Assembly (NCBI RefSeq): GCF_000025565.1 | Contig: NC_014121.1 | Coordinates: forward strand, 868,001-932,000 | Source: Enterobacter cloacae subsp. cloacae ATCC 13047 | Lineage (GTDB): Bacteria > Pseudomonadota > Gammaproteobacteria > Enterobacterales > Enterobacteriaceae | DNA length: 64,000 nucleotides | Direction: 5' to 3' | Shown here: piece by piece, positions 36,770-46,500 of the stretch | Layout: each line of letters begins with the position of its first letter | How positions within the stretch are numbered: the stretch's first letter is position 1 | Made by a program: the position numbers and the translations under genes | Notes under the pieces: model-generated | What the model saw: only the letters and a program-made list of their open reading frames with translations | The model's database searches: none | Told to the model about the DNA's origin: nothing

Positions 36770-38141
36770 TGGGCATTCCCAGCACGCGCAGCAACTCTTC
36801 GAGCGTGGTCAGACCTTGCTCTACGGCCAGACAACCCTGCTCAAATAACGATGTCATTCCCGCCTGACGGGCGCTGGCTTCGATGACCTCTATCGAGGCA
36901 CCACTGGCGATGGCCTGCCGGAGCGTGGTGTCGATGGCGAGGACTTCAAAAATGGCGACGCGGCCATAAAAGCCGTGATAGCAGCGATCGCAGCCGCCAG
37001 GTTGCCAGCGAGGAAGCGGCCGGGGCCATACGGTGCGCGGTAATTCTGCGCGGCTGTTGGCTTCCTGCCGACAGTGAGGACACAGACGACGCACCAGCCG
37101 CTGGGCAATCACCAGCGAGAGTGCAGAGGAGATCATCCAGCGTGCAACCCCCATCTGCTGCAGGCGAATGACGGTTTCCGTCGTGGAGTTGGTGTGCAGC
37201 GTCGACAGCACCAGATGCCCGGTCTGTGCGGCGTTAATGGCAATCTCTGCCGTTTCACTATCGCGGATTTCGCCTACCATAATGATGTCCGGATCCTGAC
37301 GCAGGAGCGCCCGCAGAACGCTCTGAAAGGTTAAGCCCGCACGGGGATTAATCTGCGTTTGGTTCAGCCCCGCAAGCGGGATCTCGATCGGATCTTCCAC
37401 GCTGCAGATGTTAACGTCAGGGGTATTACGCGCCTGCAATGCGCTATAGAGCGTGACCGTTTTTCCGCTGCCAGTGGGGCCCGTGACCAAAATCAGCCCC
37501 TGCGGTTGATGGAGGATCTCGTTAAAGCGGGCCAGCTGTTTCGCACTCATTCCCAGTTTTTCGGGTTCCAGCGCCTGATGAACCTGATGCAGCAGGCGCA
37601 GCACAATTTTCTCTCCGCCGCTGCAGGGAAGCGTGGCGATGCGAAAAGAGACCGGCTCGCTTGCCAGTTCAATCGTAAATTGACCATCCTGCGGTAAACG
37701 GCGCTCCGCAATATCCAGTTGGCCCAGCACTTTTAAGCGAGCGGTGAGGGTATTTGCCACCGCTGCAGAAAGCGGTGGCAGCGGGCAAAGCACACCGTCA
37801 ACACGCAAGCGGACCTGACAGATATCCCCCATCGGTTCGATATGAATGTCAGAAGCGCGCTGGTTGATCGCCTGCTGCAGGGTGTGGTTGAGAATATCCA
37901 CCGTGTTATGCGGCGTTAAAACAACCGGGAGGTGTGATTGCGCGGTTAACTGCCGGTGTTTTTCCATGCGCTCCGCTGTCCAGCATTCAATATCAATACG
38001 TTTTTGCGTGGCGAAACGCAGCGCTTCCATCATTTCAGCGGCGGGATTTCCCACGACGGCGATGCTAATCATGTCGGCGTCGCTGGTCAGCAGCAAAGCA
38101 TGGTGGCGCTGGCACAGGGTGACGAGTTGATCTGAATTCAT
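36759..38141 (-). CDS. hofB: Type IV pilus assembly ATPase HofB
   Basis: Hexameric secretion ATPase of the GspE/PilB family, 460 residues. Walker A LVTGPTGSGKTVTLYSA, an Asp box (NICSVEDPIEIP) and Walker B (DPDIIMVGEIRDSETA) are intact. The tetracysteine zinc motif CPHC ... CDRC near residue 360-395 is typical of PilB. It powers pilin polymerisation at the cytoplasmic face and sits between ppdD and hofC. Confidence 0.95.
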   Translation of the reverse strand: MNSDQLVTLCQRHHALLLTSDADMISIAVVGNPAAEMMEALRFATQKRIDIECWTAERMEKHRQLTAQSHLPVVLTPHNTVDILNHTLQQAINQRASDIHIEPMGDICQVRLRVDGVLCPLPPLSAAVANTLTARLKVLGQLDIAERRLPQDGQFTIELASEPVSFRIATLPCSGGEKIVLRLLHQVHQALEPEKLGMSAKQLARFNEILHQPQGLILVTGPTGSGKTVTLYSALQARNTPDVNICSVEDPIEIPLAGLNQTQINPRAGLTFQSVLRALLRQDPDIIMVGEIRDSETAEIAINAAQTGHLVLSTLHTNSTTETVIRLQQMGVARWMISSALSLVIAQRLVRRLCPHCRQEANSRAELPRTVWPRPLPRWQPGGCDRCYHGFYGRVAIFEVLAIDTTLRQAIASGASIEVIEASARQAGMTSLFEQGCLAVEQGLTTLEELLRVLGMPNEY

Positions 38142-38153
38142 TGTCCGCTCCTG

Positions 38154-38591
38154 TCAGTTACTGTCGAAACGGAAAACGTCTTCGCAGGCCTCTTTGAGCG
38201 TACCGTCGTTGCTGATATTGCAGCTACGTTTCCAGCCCGTCATACCGTTGCCACTACTCCATTGCGGCGTCACCACCACCTCAAGTCCGTTAAGGCTCTC
38301 CTGCCCGGTTAACGACACGACGCCCTGCGTCACGCTCATTCCCGAGACATAGCGTGTTGTCGTTGGAGAAGGGATACCGTTACTGCCGCCGTCGCAGCTC
38401 GTCACGCCGCCATGTTCCAGGGCACAAAGCTCAATCGCCGTGCGATAGGGCACGAACGTTTGCAGCATGTCGGTCAGGGCCGCTTTTCGCAGGTAGTTCT
38501 GGTAGGCGGGAATACCAATGGCGCTCAGGATGGCAATAATGCCGATTACCACCATCAGCTCAATGAGCGTGAAGCCTTGCTGTCTGTTCAT
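38154..38591 (-). CDS. ppdD: Prepilin peptidase-dependent major pilin PpdD
   Basis: Type IVa prepilin, 145 residues. A short leader MNRQQG is followed by the processed N terminus FTLIELMVVIGIIAILSAIG, with the invariant Glu5 of the mature pilin. Four cysteines (in ELCALEHGG, TSCDGG, RSCNIS and EACEDVF) could form two disulfides. It is the major pilin of a pilus known to assemble in enterohaemorrhagic E. coli and Klebsiella. First gene of ppdD-hofB-hofC. Confidence 0.96.
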   Translation of the reverse strand: MNRQQGFTLIELMVVIGIIAILSAIGIPAYQNYLRKAALTDMLQTFVPYRTAIELCALEHGGVTSCDGGSNGIPSPTTTRYVSGMSVTQGVVSLTGQESLNGLEVVVTPQWSSGNGMTGWKRSCNISNDGTLKEACEDVFRFDSN

Positions 38592-38737
38592 ATCTGCTCC
38601 TCAGGGTTAAGTGGCGCTACTCTGACAGCGGGGAAAAAAGCAGACGAGGGGCAAAAAATGGAACGTGAAGCGGCGTTCAGGGAATTTGTACTTACTTGCA
38701 GAGAAGAACAGAGAGATTGCGAGGAGGGCTGAAATTT

Positions 38738-38759
38738 CCCCTCTCCAGGCAGAGAGGGG
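38738..38759 (-). terminator. nadC terminator
   Basis: CCCCTCTC / GAGAGGGG stem with a 6-base loop, just after the nadC stop on the minus strand, followed by AAATTT in that direction. The stem sequence resembles the CCCTCTCCC palindrome at 58151. Confidence 0.6.
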
Positions 38760-38767
38760 GAACGACG

Positions 38768-40300
<1,533 letters not shown>

Positions 40301-40309
40301 GGAGATAAC

Positions 40310-41164
40310 ATGACGTTGTTTACCATGCTGCTGGTCATCATCGCAGAACGCTTGTTCAAACTCGGTGAGCACTGGCATCTGGATCACCGGCTGGAGGTGC
40401 TTTTCCGCCGGATTAACCATTTTTCCATGCTGCGTACGCTGCTGATGACCGCGGGCGTGATGGTGATTACGTTCTTGCTGCTGCGCTCGTTATACGGCCT
40501 CTTTTTCAACGTGCCGCTACTGGTGGTGTGGATCCTGCTCGGCGTGCTGTGTATTGGCGCAGGCAAGGTGCGTATGCACTATCACGCTTATCTGAAAGCC
40601 GCTTCCCGTGATGATGCGCATGCACGTAGCGCCATGGCCACCGAGCTGACGATGATCCACGGCGTGCCGCCGGATTGCGATGAACGCGAGTTCCTGCGTG
40701 AACTGCAAAACGCGCTGCTGTGGATTAACTTCCGCTACTACCTGGCGCCGCTGTTCTGGTTTGTGGTGGGGGGCCCGTGGGGGCCGGTACTGCTGATGGG
40801 ATATGCGTTCCTGCGCGCCTGGCAGACCTGGCTTGCCCGCTATCTCACCCCGCATGAACGTTTGCTCTCCGGCATTGATGCGATCCTGCACGTGCTCGAC
40901 TGGCTTCCGGTTCGTCTGGTGGGTGTGGTCTACGCGCTTATTGGCCACGGCGAAAAAGCGCTCCCGGCGTGGTTCGCGTCGCTTGGCGACCGTCATACCT
41001 CGCAGTACCAGGTGCTGACACGCCTGGCGCAGTTCTCTCTGGCGCGTGAGCCGCATACCGACAAGATAGAAACGCCGAAAGCGGCGGTCTCGATGGCGAA
41101 GAAAACGTCGTTTGTGGTGGTCGTTATCGTAGCGTTGCTAACCATTTACGGCACGCTGGTCTGA
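40310..41164 (+). CDS. ampE: Inner-membrane protein AmpE
   Basis: Membrane protein of the CobD/CbiB-related family, 284 residues, long proposed to act as a sensor in beta-lactamase induction; its biochemical role is not settled. At least four hydrophobic segments are visible (about 37-58, 64-82, 140-165 and the C-terminal [16 protein letters not shown]). It starts 9 bases after ampD, with which it forms an operon. Confidence 0.95.
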   Translation: MTLFTMLLVIIAERLFKLGEHWHLDHRLEVLFRRINHFSMLRTLLMTAGVMVITFLLLRSLYGLFFNVPLLVVWILLGVLCIGAGKVRMHYHAYLKAASRDDAHARSAMATELTMIHGVPPDCDEREFLRELQNALLWINFRYYLAPLFWFVVGGPWGPVLLMGYAFLRAWQTWLARYLTPHERLLSGIDAILHVLDWLPVRLVGVVYALIGHGEKALPAWFASLGDRHTSQYQVLTRLAQFSLAREPHTDKIETPKAAVSMAKKTSFVVVVIVALLTIYGTLV

Positions 41165-41177
41165 ACCCGCGTGCCGT
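41148..41177. terminator. Hairpin at the ampE/GH43 convergence
   Basis: ACGGCACGC / GCGTGCCGT (41148-41156 with 41169-41177), a perfect 9-bp stem spanning the ampE stop in the 18-base gap between convergent genes. No T run follows, so termination strength is uncertain. Confidence 0.45.
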
Positions 41178-41182
41178 AGCGG

Positions 41183-42133
41183 TTACGGTGTATCTGCAGG
41201 CGGGATGCCAAAATCAGGCATCCCGTTTTCGTGCCAGCGGACGAGCTTCAGGCGGGTATGACGATTGGGGTCATAAAGCGGATCGCCTTCAATTTCGGTG
41301 TAATTTCGCGCGTGATACACCAGCACATCTTCTCCTTCCGGCGTTTGTGTAAAGCTGTTATGGCCTGGCCCATACTGGCGGTTTTCGTAGCTGGTGACGA
41401 AGACCGGGCGCGAGGCCTTGTGCCAGTTCGCAGGATTTTGCGGATCGGCATTGATCTCTGTCCACAGCAGCCCCATGCAGTAGTTCTCGTCGGTCGCGCT
41501 GGCGGAATAGCTGATAAACAACTTGTCGCCGTGGAACAGCACCGCCGGGCCTTCGTTGACCCAGAAGCCGCGGCACTCCCAGTCATATTCCGGTTTACTG
41601 AGCATCACCGGCTCGCCTTTCAGCGTCCACGGGTTCTCCATTTCACATAAATAGAGATTGGAGTTGCCGGAGATATCCGGGGCTTTTTGCGCCCACAGAT
41701 ACCAGCGTTTCCCCTGATGCACGAACGTGGTCGCGTCCAGCGCAAAGGTGTCGAAGGGCGTTTTTACCTGGCCTTTTTCAGTCCACGTGCCGGTTAGCGG
41801 GTCGCGGTCGGCACACTCCAGCACAAACATGCGGTGCTGGAACATGCCCAGACCATCCAGCGCCTGGGTGTGCGCGGCGGCAAAATAGATGTACCACTTA
41901 CCGTCGATATGATGCAGTTCCGGTGCCCAGATAAGCTGGCTCATTGGGCCGGTCTCCGGTTTGCGCCATACGACCACCTCGTCGGCACTGCGCAAACCTT
42001 CCAGCGACGCTGCCCGGCGGATCGCCAGCCTGTCGTATTGCGGCACGGAGGCGATAAAATAATATTGCCCTTCATGACGCAGAATGTACGGGTCAGCGCG
42101 TTGTTCTATAAACGGGTTAGGCCAGTTATTCAT
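41183..42133 (-). CDS. GH43-family glycosidase (beta-xylosidase or alpha-L-arabinofuranosidase)
   Basis: Five-bladed beta-propeller glycoside hydrolase, 316 residues with no signal peptide, so it probably acts in the cytosol on imported oligosaccharides. The GH43 acidic triad can be placed: Asp14 in RADPYIL (base), Asp133 in FALDATTFV (pKa modulator) and Glu194 in FWVNEGPAVLF (acid). WAPELHHIDGKWYIYFAA is another family block. It overlaps the GPH transporter by 8 bases. The pair is absent from E. coli K-12 between ampE and aroP. Whether the substrate is xylo- or arabino-oligosaccharide cannot be told from sequence. Confidence 0.88.
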   Translation of the reverse strand: MNNWPNPFIEQRADPYILRHEGQYYFIASVPQYDRLAIRRAASLEGLRSADEVVVWRKPETGPMSQLIWAPELHHIDGKWYIYFAAAHTQALDGLGMFQHRMFVLECADRDPLTGTWTEKGQVKTPFDTFALDATTFVHQGKRWYLWAQKAPDISGNSNLYLCEMENPWTLKGEPVMLSKPEYDWECRGFWVNEGPAVLFHGDKLFISYSASATDENYCMGLLWTEINADPQNPANWHKASRPVFVTSYENRQYGPGHNSFTQTPEGEDVLVYHARNYTEIEGDPLYDPNRHTRLKLVRWHENGMPDFGIPPADTP

Positions 42134-43538
42134 GCGGCGTTCCTTCTTTTGTTTCGGCTCTCGTTTCCTGCCAGGCGTTCAGTTCGCTGTAGTTGGTGCG
42201 GCGTTTCTCCAGGTCGAGCTGGATCTGTTTCATGGTTTCCCGATCCACTTTCAGCAGTCGCACTACGCCCGCAGTGATCAAATACCCCACGCCCGGGATC
42301 ACGGTAAACAGCAGAACGATTCCGTTAATGGCCTCTGCACTTTGCGCTTTCGCACCGGCGTCGTAGCCATACCAGGAGAGCAGGAAGCCCACCATCGCGC
42401 CAGCAATCGCCAGCCCCAGCTTGAGGAAGAAGATATTGCCCGAGAAGCTGATCCCGGTGATGCGTTTACCGGTTTTCCACTCGCCATAGTCGTCCACATC
42501 GGCCATTAGCGACCAGTGCAGCGGAGATGGGATCTGGTGAAGAATGTTAAGCAGGAAGTAGAGCACCACGATGGTGACGGTCGCTTTCGGGTCGAAGAAA
42601 TAGAACACACAGGAGAAAAGCGCCAGCACGATGTTGGTCCAGAAGAACACTTTCAGTTTACACCAGCGGTCGGTCAGCACTTTCGCCAGCATACTGCCGA
42701 GCATCATCCCCACCACGCCCAGGCTGATAAACAGGGTGGCAAAGTGAGTGCTCTGGCCCATTACCCAGGTGACGTAATACATGGTGGCCGCCATGCGGAT
42801 AAAGCCCGGGCAGACGTTGCAGAGCGTCAGCAGCAGAATGCGTACCCACTGGTCGTTTTTCCATACGTCCTTCAGATCGTTTTTCAGCTCATCATGGGTC
42901 TGCACCGCCGGACGTACGCGCTCGCGCACGGTGGCGAAGCAGAACAGGAACATACAGGTACCAATCAGCGCCAGCACGGTCATCGCCATCTGGTAGCCTT
43001 TGGCTTTGTTATCGCCACCAAACCAGTCCGCCATCGGCAGGAGCGTGAGCGACAGTAAAAGCGTGGCAATACCCACCATCACAAAGCGATAGGACTGGCA
43101 GGCCACGCGCTCTTTTGGGTCATTGGTGATCACGCCGCCCAACGAGCAGTAGGGAATGTTGATGGCCGTATAGGTTAACGAGAGCAGGAAGTAGGTCACA
43201 AAGGCATAGATAACTTTGCTGTTATAGCTCCAGTCTGGCGTGGTGAACATCAGGATACTGAATAGCGCATAGGGGAACGCAATCCACAAAAGCCATGGAC
43301 GAAACCGCCCATATTTACTGCGGGTACGGTCCGCGATGGCCCCCATGATCGGGTCCGTAACGGCATCAATGACGCGCACAGACAGCAGCAACACGCCGAC
43401 CAGCGCAGGTGCCAGCCCAAAAATATCGGTATAAAAATAATTAACAAACAACATGATGGCGCCGAAGATGATGTTGCATCCTGCATCGCCCATCCCATAG
43501 CCGATCTTCTCTTTTACTGACAGTTTATTGTTATCCAT
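42126..43538 (-). CDS. GPH-family glycoside/pentoside cation symporter
   Basis: Twelve-helix transporter of the glycoside-pentoside-hexuronide family, 470 residues. KIGYGMGDAGCNIIFGAIML at the N terminus and RVIDAVTDPIMGAIADRTRS are family signatures also found in MelB, XynP, YicJ and YagG. It probably imports the oligosaccharide or glycoside cleaved by the GH43 enzyme, whose start it overlaps by 8 bases. It is the first gene of the pair and no dedicated regulator is adjacent. Confidence 0.9.
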   Translation of the reverse strand: MDNNKLSVKEKIGYGMGDAGCNIIFGAIMLFVNYFYTDIFGLAPALVGVLLLSVRVIDAVTDPIMGAIADRTRSKYGRFRPWLLWIAFPYALFSILMFTTPDWSYNSKVIYAFVTYFLLSLTYTAINIPYCSLGGVITNDPKERVACQSYRFVMVGIATLLLSLTLLPMADWFGGDNKAKGYQMAMTVLALIGTCMFLFCFATVRERVRPAVQTHDELKNDLKDVWKNDQWVRILLLTLCNVCPGFIRMAATMYYVTWVMGQSTHFATLFISLGVVGMMLGSMLAKVLTDRWCKLKVFFWTNIVLALFSCVFYFFDPKATVTIVVLYFLLNILHQIPSPLHWSLMADVDDYGEWKTGKRITGISFSGNIFFLKLGLAIAGAMVGFLLSWYGYDAGAKAQSAEAINGIVLLFTVIPGVGYLITAGVVRLLKVDRETMKQIQLDLEKRRTNYSELNAWQETRAETKEGTPHE

Positions 43539-43665
43539 TGACTGCTCTCCGGGTGACGGTATGGAGAGAATTATTTGCTGGCTAATCGATATATGCGTTG
43601 CAGTATCAGGGCGGTGATATGGATAAAGCGGCTGACGAGGTGAATTTGTGAGGAAGGTAACAAAC

Positions 43666-43694
43666 GCTCAGCACCCGCGAAACGAGTGCTGAGC
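43666..43694 (-). terminator. aroP terminator hairpin
   Basis: Perfect 9-bp stem GCTCAGCAC / GTGCTGAGC with an 11-base loop, immediately after the aroP stop on the minus strand; the following TTTG/TTACC is only moderately T-rich. Confidence 0.7.
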
Positions 43695-43704
43695 TGAGGG
43701 GCTA

Positions 43705-45075
43705 TTAATGTGCTTTTACGGTTTTACCGTTTTTCTGTTTTACCAGATACCCCACGCCGAGGATCGCAATCCAGACCGGGATCAGGTAAACGGAAATCGC
43801 CATGCCTGGGGTGAGTAGCATAATCACCAGCACGCCCGCCATAAACAGCAGGCAAACCCAGTTACCCAGCGGATAGAGCAGGGCAGGGAAGCGGGTGGTT
43901 ACGCCCTGCTGCTGTTTAGCGCGGCGGAACTTGATGTGCGCCAGGCTGATCATCGCCCAGTTAATCACCAGAGCCGAGACCACCAGGGCCATCAGCAGGC
44001 CAAACGCCGATTCGGGGGCCATGTAGTTAATCAGCACGCAAAGCGCCGTCACGATAGCCGAAACAATGATGGTATTGACCGGCACGCCGCGCTTATCGAC
44101 GTTCAGCAGGGCTTTTGGTGCGTTACCCTGCTGCGCAAGGCCGAACAGCATGCGGCTGTTGCAGTACACGCAGCTGTTGTAAACGGAAAGCGCCGCCGTC
44201 AGCACGACGATATTGAGCGCATTCGCCACGAAGGTATCGCCCAGTTCGTGGAAGATAAGGACGAACGGGCTGGTGTCGGCCGTGACGCGTGTCCACGGCA
44301 GCAGCGAGAGTAGAACGGCCAGTGAACCCACATAGAAGATCAGAATTCGGTAGATAACCTGATTCGTCGCTTTCGGGATGCTTTGCTCCGGGTTGTCGGC
44401 TTCAGCGGCGGTGATCCCCACCAGCTCCAGCCCCCCGAAGGAAAACATAATAATGGCCATCATCATCACCAGACCGGTCATCCCGTGAGGCAGGAATCCA
44501 CCTTGCTCCCAGAGGTTACGCACCGTGGCCTGTGGGCCACCGTTGCCGCTGAACAGCAGCCAGCCGCCAAAGATAATCATCGCCACCACGGCAATGACTT
44601 TGATGATGGCAAACCAGAACTCCATCTCACCGAACACTTTTACGTTGGTCAGGTTGATGGCGTTGATAATGACGAAGAACGCTGCCGCAGAAACCCAGGT
44701 TGGGATCTCGGGATACCAGAACTGAATGTATTTCCCCACGGCGGTCAGTTCTGCCATGGCCACCAGAACGTAAAGCACCCAGTAGTTCCAGCCGGAAGCG
44801 AAACCGGCAAAACTGCCCCAGTATTTGTAGGCAAAGTGACTGAACGAGCCTGCAACCGGCTCTTCAACGACCATTTCACCTAACTGGCGCATGATCAGAA
44901 ACGCAATAAAACCTGCGATAGCGTAACCCAAAATAATGCCTGGACCGGCGGACTGGATGACGGATGCGCTTCCCAGAAACAGACCTGTGCCGATAGCACC
45001 ACCCAATGCGATGAGCTGTATATGGCGGTTTTTAAGGCCGCGCTTTAGCTGATCGCCGTGCTGTTGAGCTTCCAT
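43705..45075 (-). CDS. aroP: Aromatic amino acid permease AroP
   Basis: General aromatic amino acid:H+ symporter of the APC superfamily, 456 residues with 12 transmembrane helices. LIALGGAIGTGLFLGSA in helix 1 and FSFGGLELVGITAAEADNP are amino acid transporter signatures. Near-identical to the E. coli protein through most of its length. Divergent from pdhR, with a 537-base intergenic region. Confidence 0.97.
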   Translation of the reverse strand: MEAQQHGDQLKRGLKNRHIQLIALGGAIGTGLFLGSASVIQSAGPGIILGYAIAGFIAFLIMRQLGEMVVEEPVAGSFSHFAYKYWGSFAGFASGWNYWVLYVLVAMAELTAVGKYIQFWYPEIPTWVSAAAFFVIINAINLTNVKVFGEMEFWFAIIKVIAVVAMIIFGGWLLFSGNGGPQATVRNLWEQGGFLPHGMTGLVMMMAIIMFSFGGLELVGITAAEADNPEQSIPKATNQVIYRILIFYVGSLAVLLSLLPWTRVTADTSPFVLIFHELGDTFVANALNIVVLTAALSVYNSCVYCNSRMLFGLAQQGNAPKALLNVDKRGVPVNTIIVSAIVTALCVLINYMAPESAFGLLMALVVSALVINWAMISLAHIKFRRAKQQQGVTTRFPALLYPLGNWVCLLFMAGVLVIMLLTPGMAISVYLIPVWIAILGVGYLVKQKNGKTVKAH

Positions 45076-45139
45076 TTGAAACCTCGTGTGTGGTTGTTAT
45101 GTTCACGCTGTGCGTGTGTAATTATGAATATCCGTTTTC

Positions 45140-45157
45140 TGTATTTATTTCTTTACG
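45140..45157. promoter_or_regulatory. Candidate TyrR box upstream of aroP
   Basis: TGTATT, six bases, TTTACG: four mismatch-tolerant halves of the TyrR consensus TGTAAA-N6-TTTACA, 65 bases upstream of aroP. E. coli aroP is repressed by TyrR through such boxes. Assigned by eye. Confidence 0.5.
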
Positions 45158-45496
45158 GTTAATAAGACCGAAAAAAGCGGAGATGTCTTCCGTAAGCGCA
45201 AGAATAGTGGTAAGCGCCTGTGAATGCACCTGCTTTATGAAGGGCTGATGACGAGTTGAATAAAAAGAAAGCATTTGTAAATCGCACCGTTAATTCTTAC
45301 TACCCCAACCTATAGAATAGAAATGCCTTAAAAGTGGGCGAATTTTCATTTTTTGCGTTGTTGAATCGCTTCAGATTGCAAAAACCCTCGTTTCATTATG
45401 GTTAAAACTCCCTCTTTGGTAGTAATCAACTCATTTGTGCAAAGTTACATTTCTGAAACGTTATTTCTGTAAGGTTGTTAAAATGTGCAGGGTTTA

Positions 45497-45510
45497 CTGA
45501 TTTCAATCAA
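45497..45510. promoter_or_regulatory. FNR-like site upstream of pdhR
   Basis: CTGAT-TTCA-ATCAA matches the FNR consensus TTGAT-N4-ATCAA except for the first base. It fits the known anaerobic repression of the pdh operon in E. coli. Confidence 0.5.
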
Positions 45511-45563
45511 AACCAATATGGACAGAAGGTGAATACTTTGTTACTTTAGCGATACGAACTTGA

Positions 45564-45580
45564 AATTGGTAAGACCAATT
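45564..45580. promoter_or_regulatory. PdhR operator
   Basis: AATTGGT-AAG-ACCAATT, a perfect 7-bp inverted repeat with a 3-base centre, 32 bases upstream of the pdhR start. It is the known PdhR consensus, through which pyruvate-sensitive PdhR autoregulates pdhR-aceEF-lpdA. Confidence 0.93.
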
Positions 45581-45612
45581 GACTCCGGGCAAAAAGGCGT
45601 AAGACAGGGAAT

Positions 45613-46377
45613 ATGGCCTACAGCAAAATTCGCCAACCAAAACTATCCGATGTGATTGAGCAGCAGCTGGAGTTTTTAATCCTCGAGGGGACACTGCGCC
45701 CGGGTGAGAAACTTCCGCCAGAACGCGAGCTGGCTAAACAGTTCGACGTATCCCGCCCCTCTCTGCGTGAGGCGATTCAACGCCTCGAAGCAAAGGGCTT
45801 GCTGCTTCGTCGCCAGGGCGGCGGAACCTTTGTTCAAAACAGCCTGTGGCAGAGCTTCAGCGATCCGCTGGTAGAACTTCTCTCTGACCACCCAGAATCC
45901 CAGTTTGATCTGCTTGAGACCCGTCACGCGCTTGAAGGTATCGCGGCCTATTACGCCGCCCTTCGCAGCACTGATGAAGATCGCGTGCGTATCCGCGAAC
46001 TGCATCAGGCCATTGAACGGGCACAGCAGTCCGGCGACTTAGACGCCGAGTCCAATGCCGTCGTCCAGTATCAGATTGCCGTCACCGAAGCGGCACACAA
46101 CGTTGTGCTCCTCCATCTGCTACGCTGCATGGAGCCGATGCTGGCCCAGAACGTTCGTCAAAATTTTGAATTGTTGTATGCCCGTCGGGACATGCTCCCG
46201 CTGGTAAGCAACCATCGCACCCGAGTATTCGAGGCGATAATGGCCGGGGAACCGGAGCAGGCGCGCGAAGCGTCGCACCGACATCTGGCTTTCATTGAGG
46301 AAATCTTGCTGGACCGCAGCCGAGAACAATCGCGTCGCGAACGTTCATTACGCCGCATACAGCAACGAAAGGATTAA
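45613..46377 (+). CDS. pdhR: Pyruvate-responsive repressor PdhR
   Basis: GntR/FadR-type regulator, 254 residues. The winged helix-turn-helix (about 10-75) contains [20 protein letters not shown]. The all-helical FCD effector domain follows and binds pyruvate in E. coli. It is first in the pdhR-aceE-aceF-lpdA unit and represses it at the operator just upstream. Confidence 0.98.
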   Translation: MAYSKIRQPKLSDVIEQQLEFLILEGTLRPGEKLPPERELAKQFDVSRPSLREAIQRLEAKGLLLRRQGGGTFVQNSLWQSFSDPLVELLSDHPESQFDLLETRHALEGIAAYYAALRSTDEDRVRIRELHQAIERAQQSGDLDAESNAVVQYQIAVTEAAHNVVLLHLLRCMEPMLAQNVRQNFELLYARRDMLPLVSNHRTRVFEAIMAGEPEQAREASHRHLAFIEEILLDRSREQSRRERSLRRIQQRKD

Positions 46378-46413
46378 GCGCCAGGTACTTTTAGAGCGCG
46401 GCAACTAAACGCA

Positions 46414-46461
46414 GAACCTGTCTTATTGTGTTTTCTGACGAAAATACAATGGGACAGGTTC
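46414..46461 (+). promoter_or_regulatory. Long RNA hairpin between pdhR and aceE
   Basis: Two 22-base arms (46414-46435 and 46440-46461) pair along their whole length, with only three G-U wobbles and a TGAC loop. No T run follows, so it is not an ordinary terminator. It ends 39 bases before aceE and is likely a structured element in the mRNA, for processing, stability or translation control. Confidence 0.85.
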
Positions 46462-46500
46462 CAGACAAATCAACGTATTAGATAGATAAGGAATACCCCC

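Larger units (their letters stand above)
45076..45612. promoter_or_regulatory. aroP-pdhR divergent regulatory region
   Basis: AT-rich region of 537 bases controlling aroP (left) and the pdh operon (right). Elements seen are a TyrR-like box near the aroP end, an FNR-like site and the PdhR operator (listed separately). Between about 45300 and 45480 I see AT-rich DNA without a gene or clear motif. Confidence 0.6.

Noticed and set aside
45276..45293. Second TyrR box (TGTAAA-N6-CGTTAA) upstream of aroP
   Set aside because: The right half matches poorly and it lies about 120 bases from the better box, unlike the close pairs known for TyrR.
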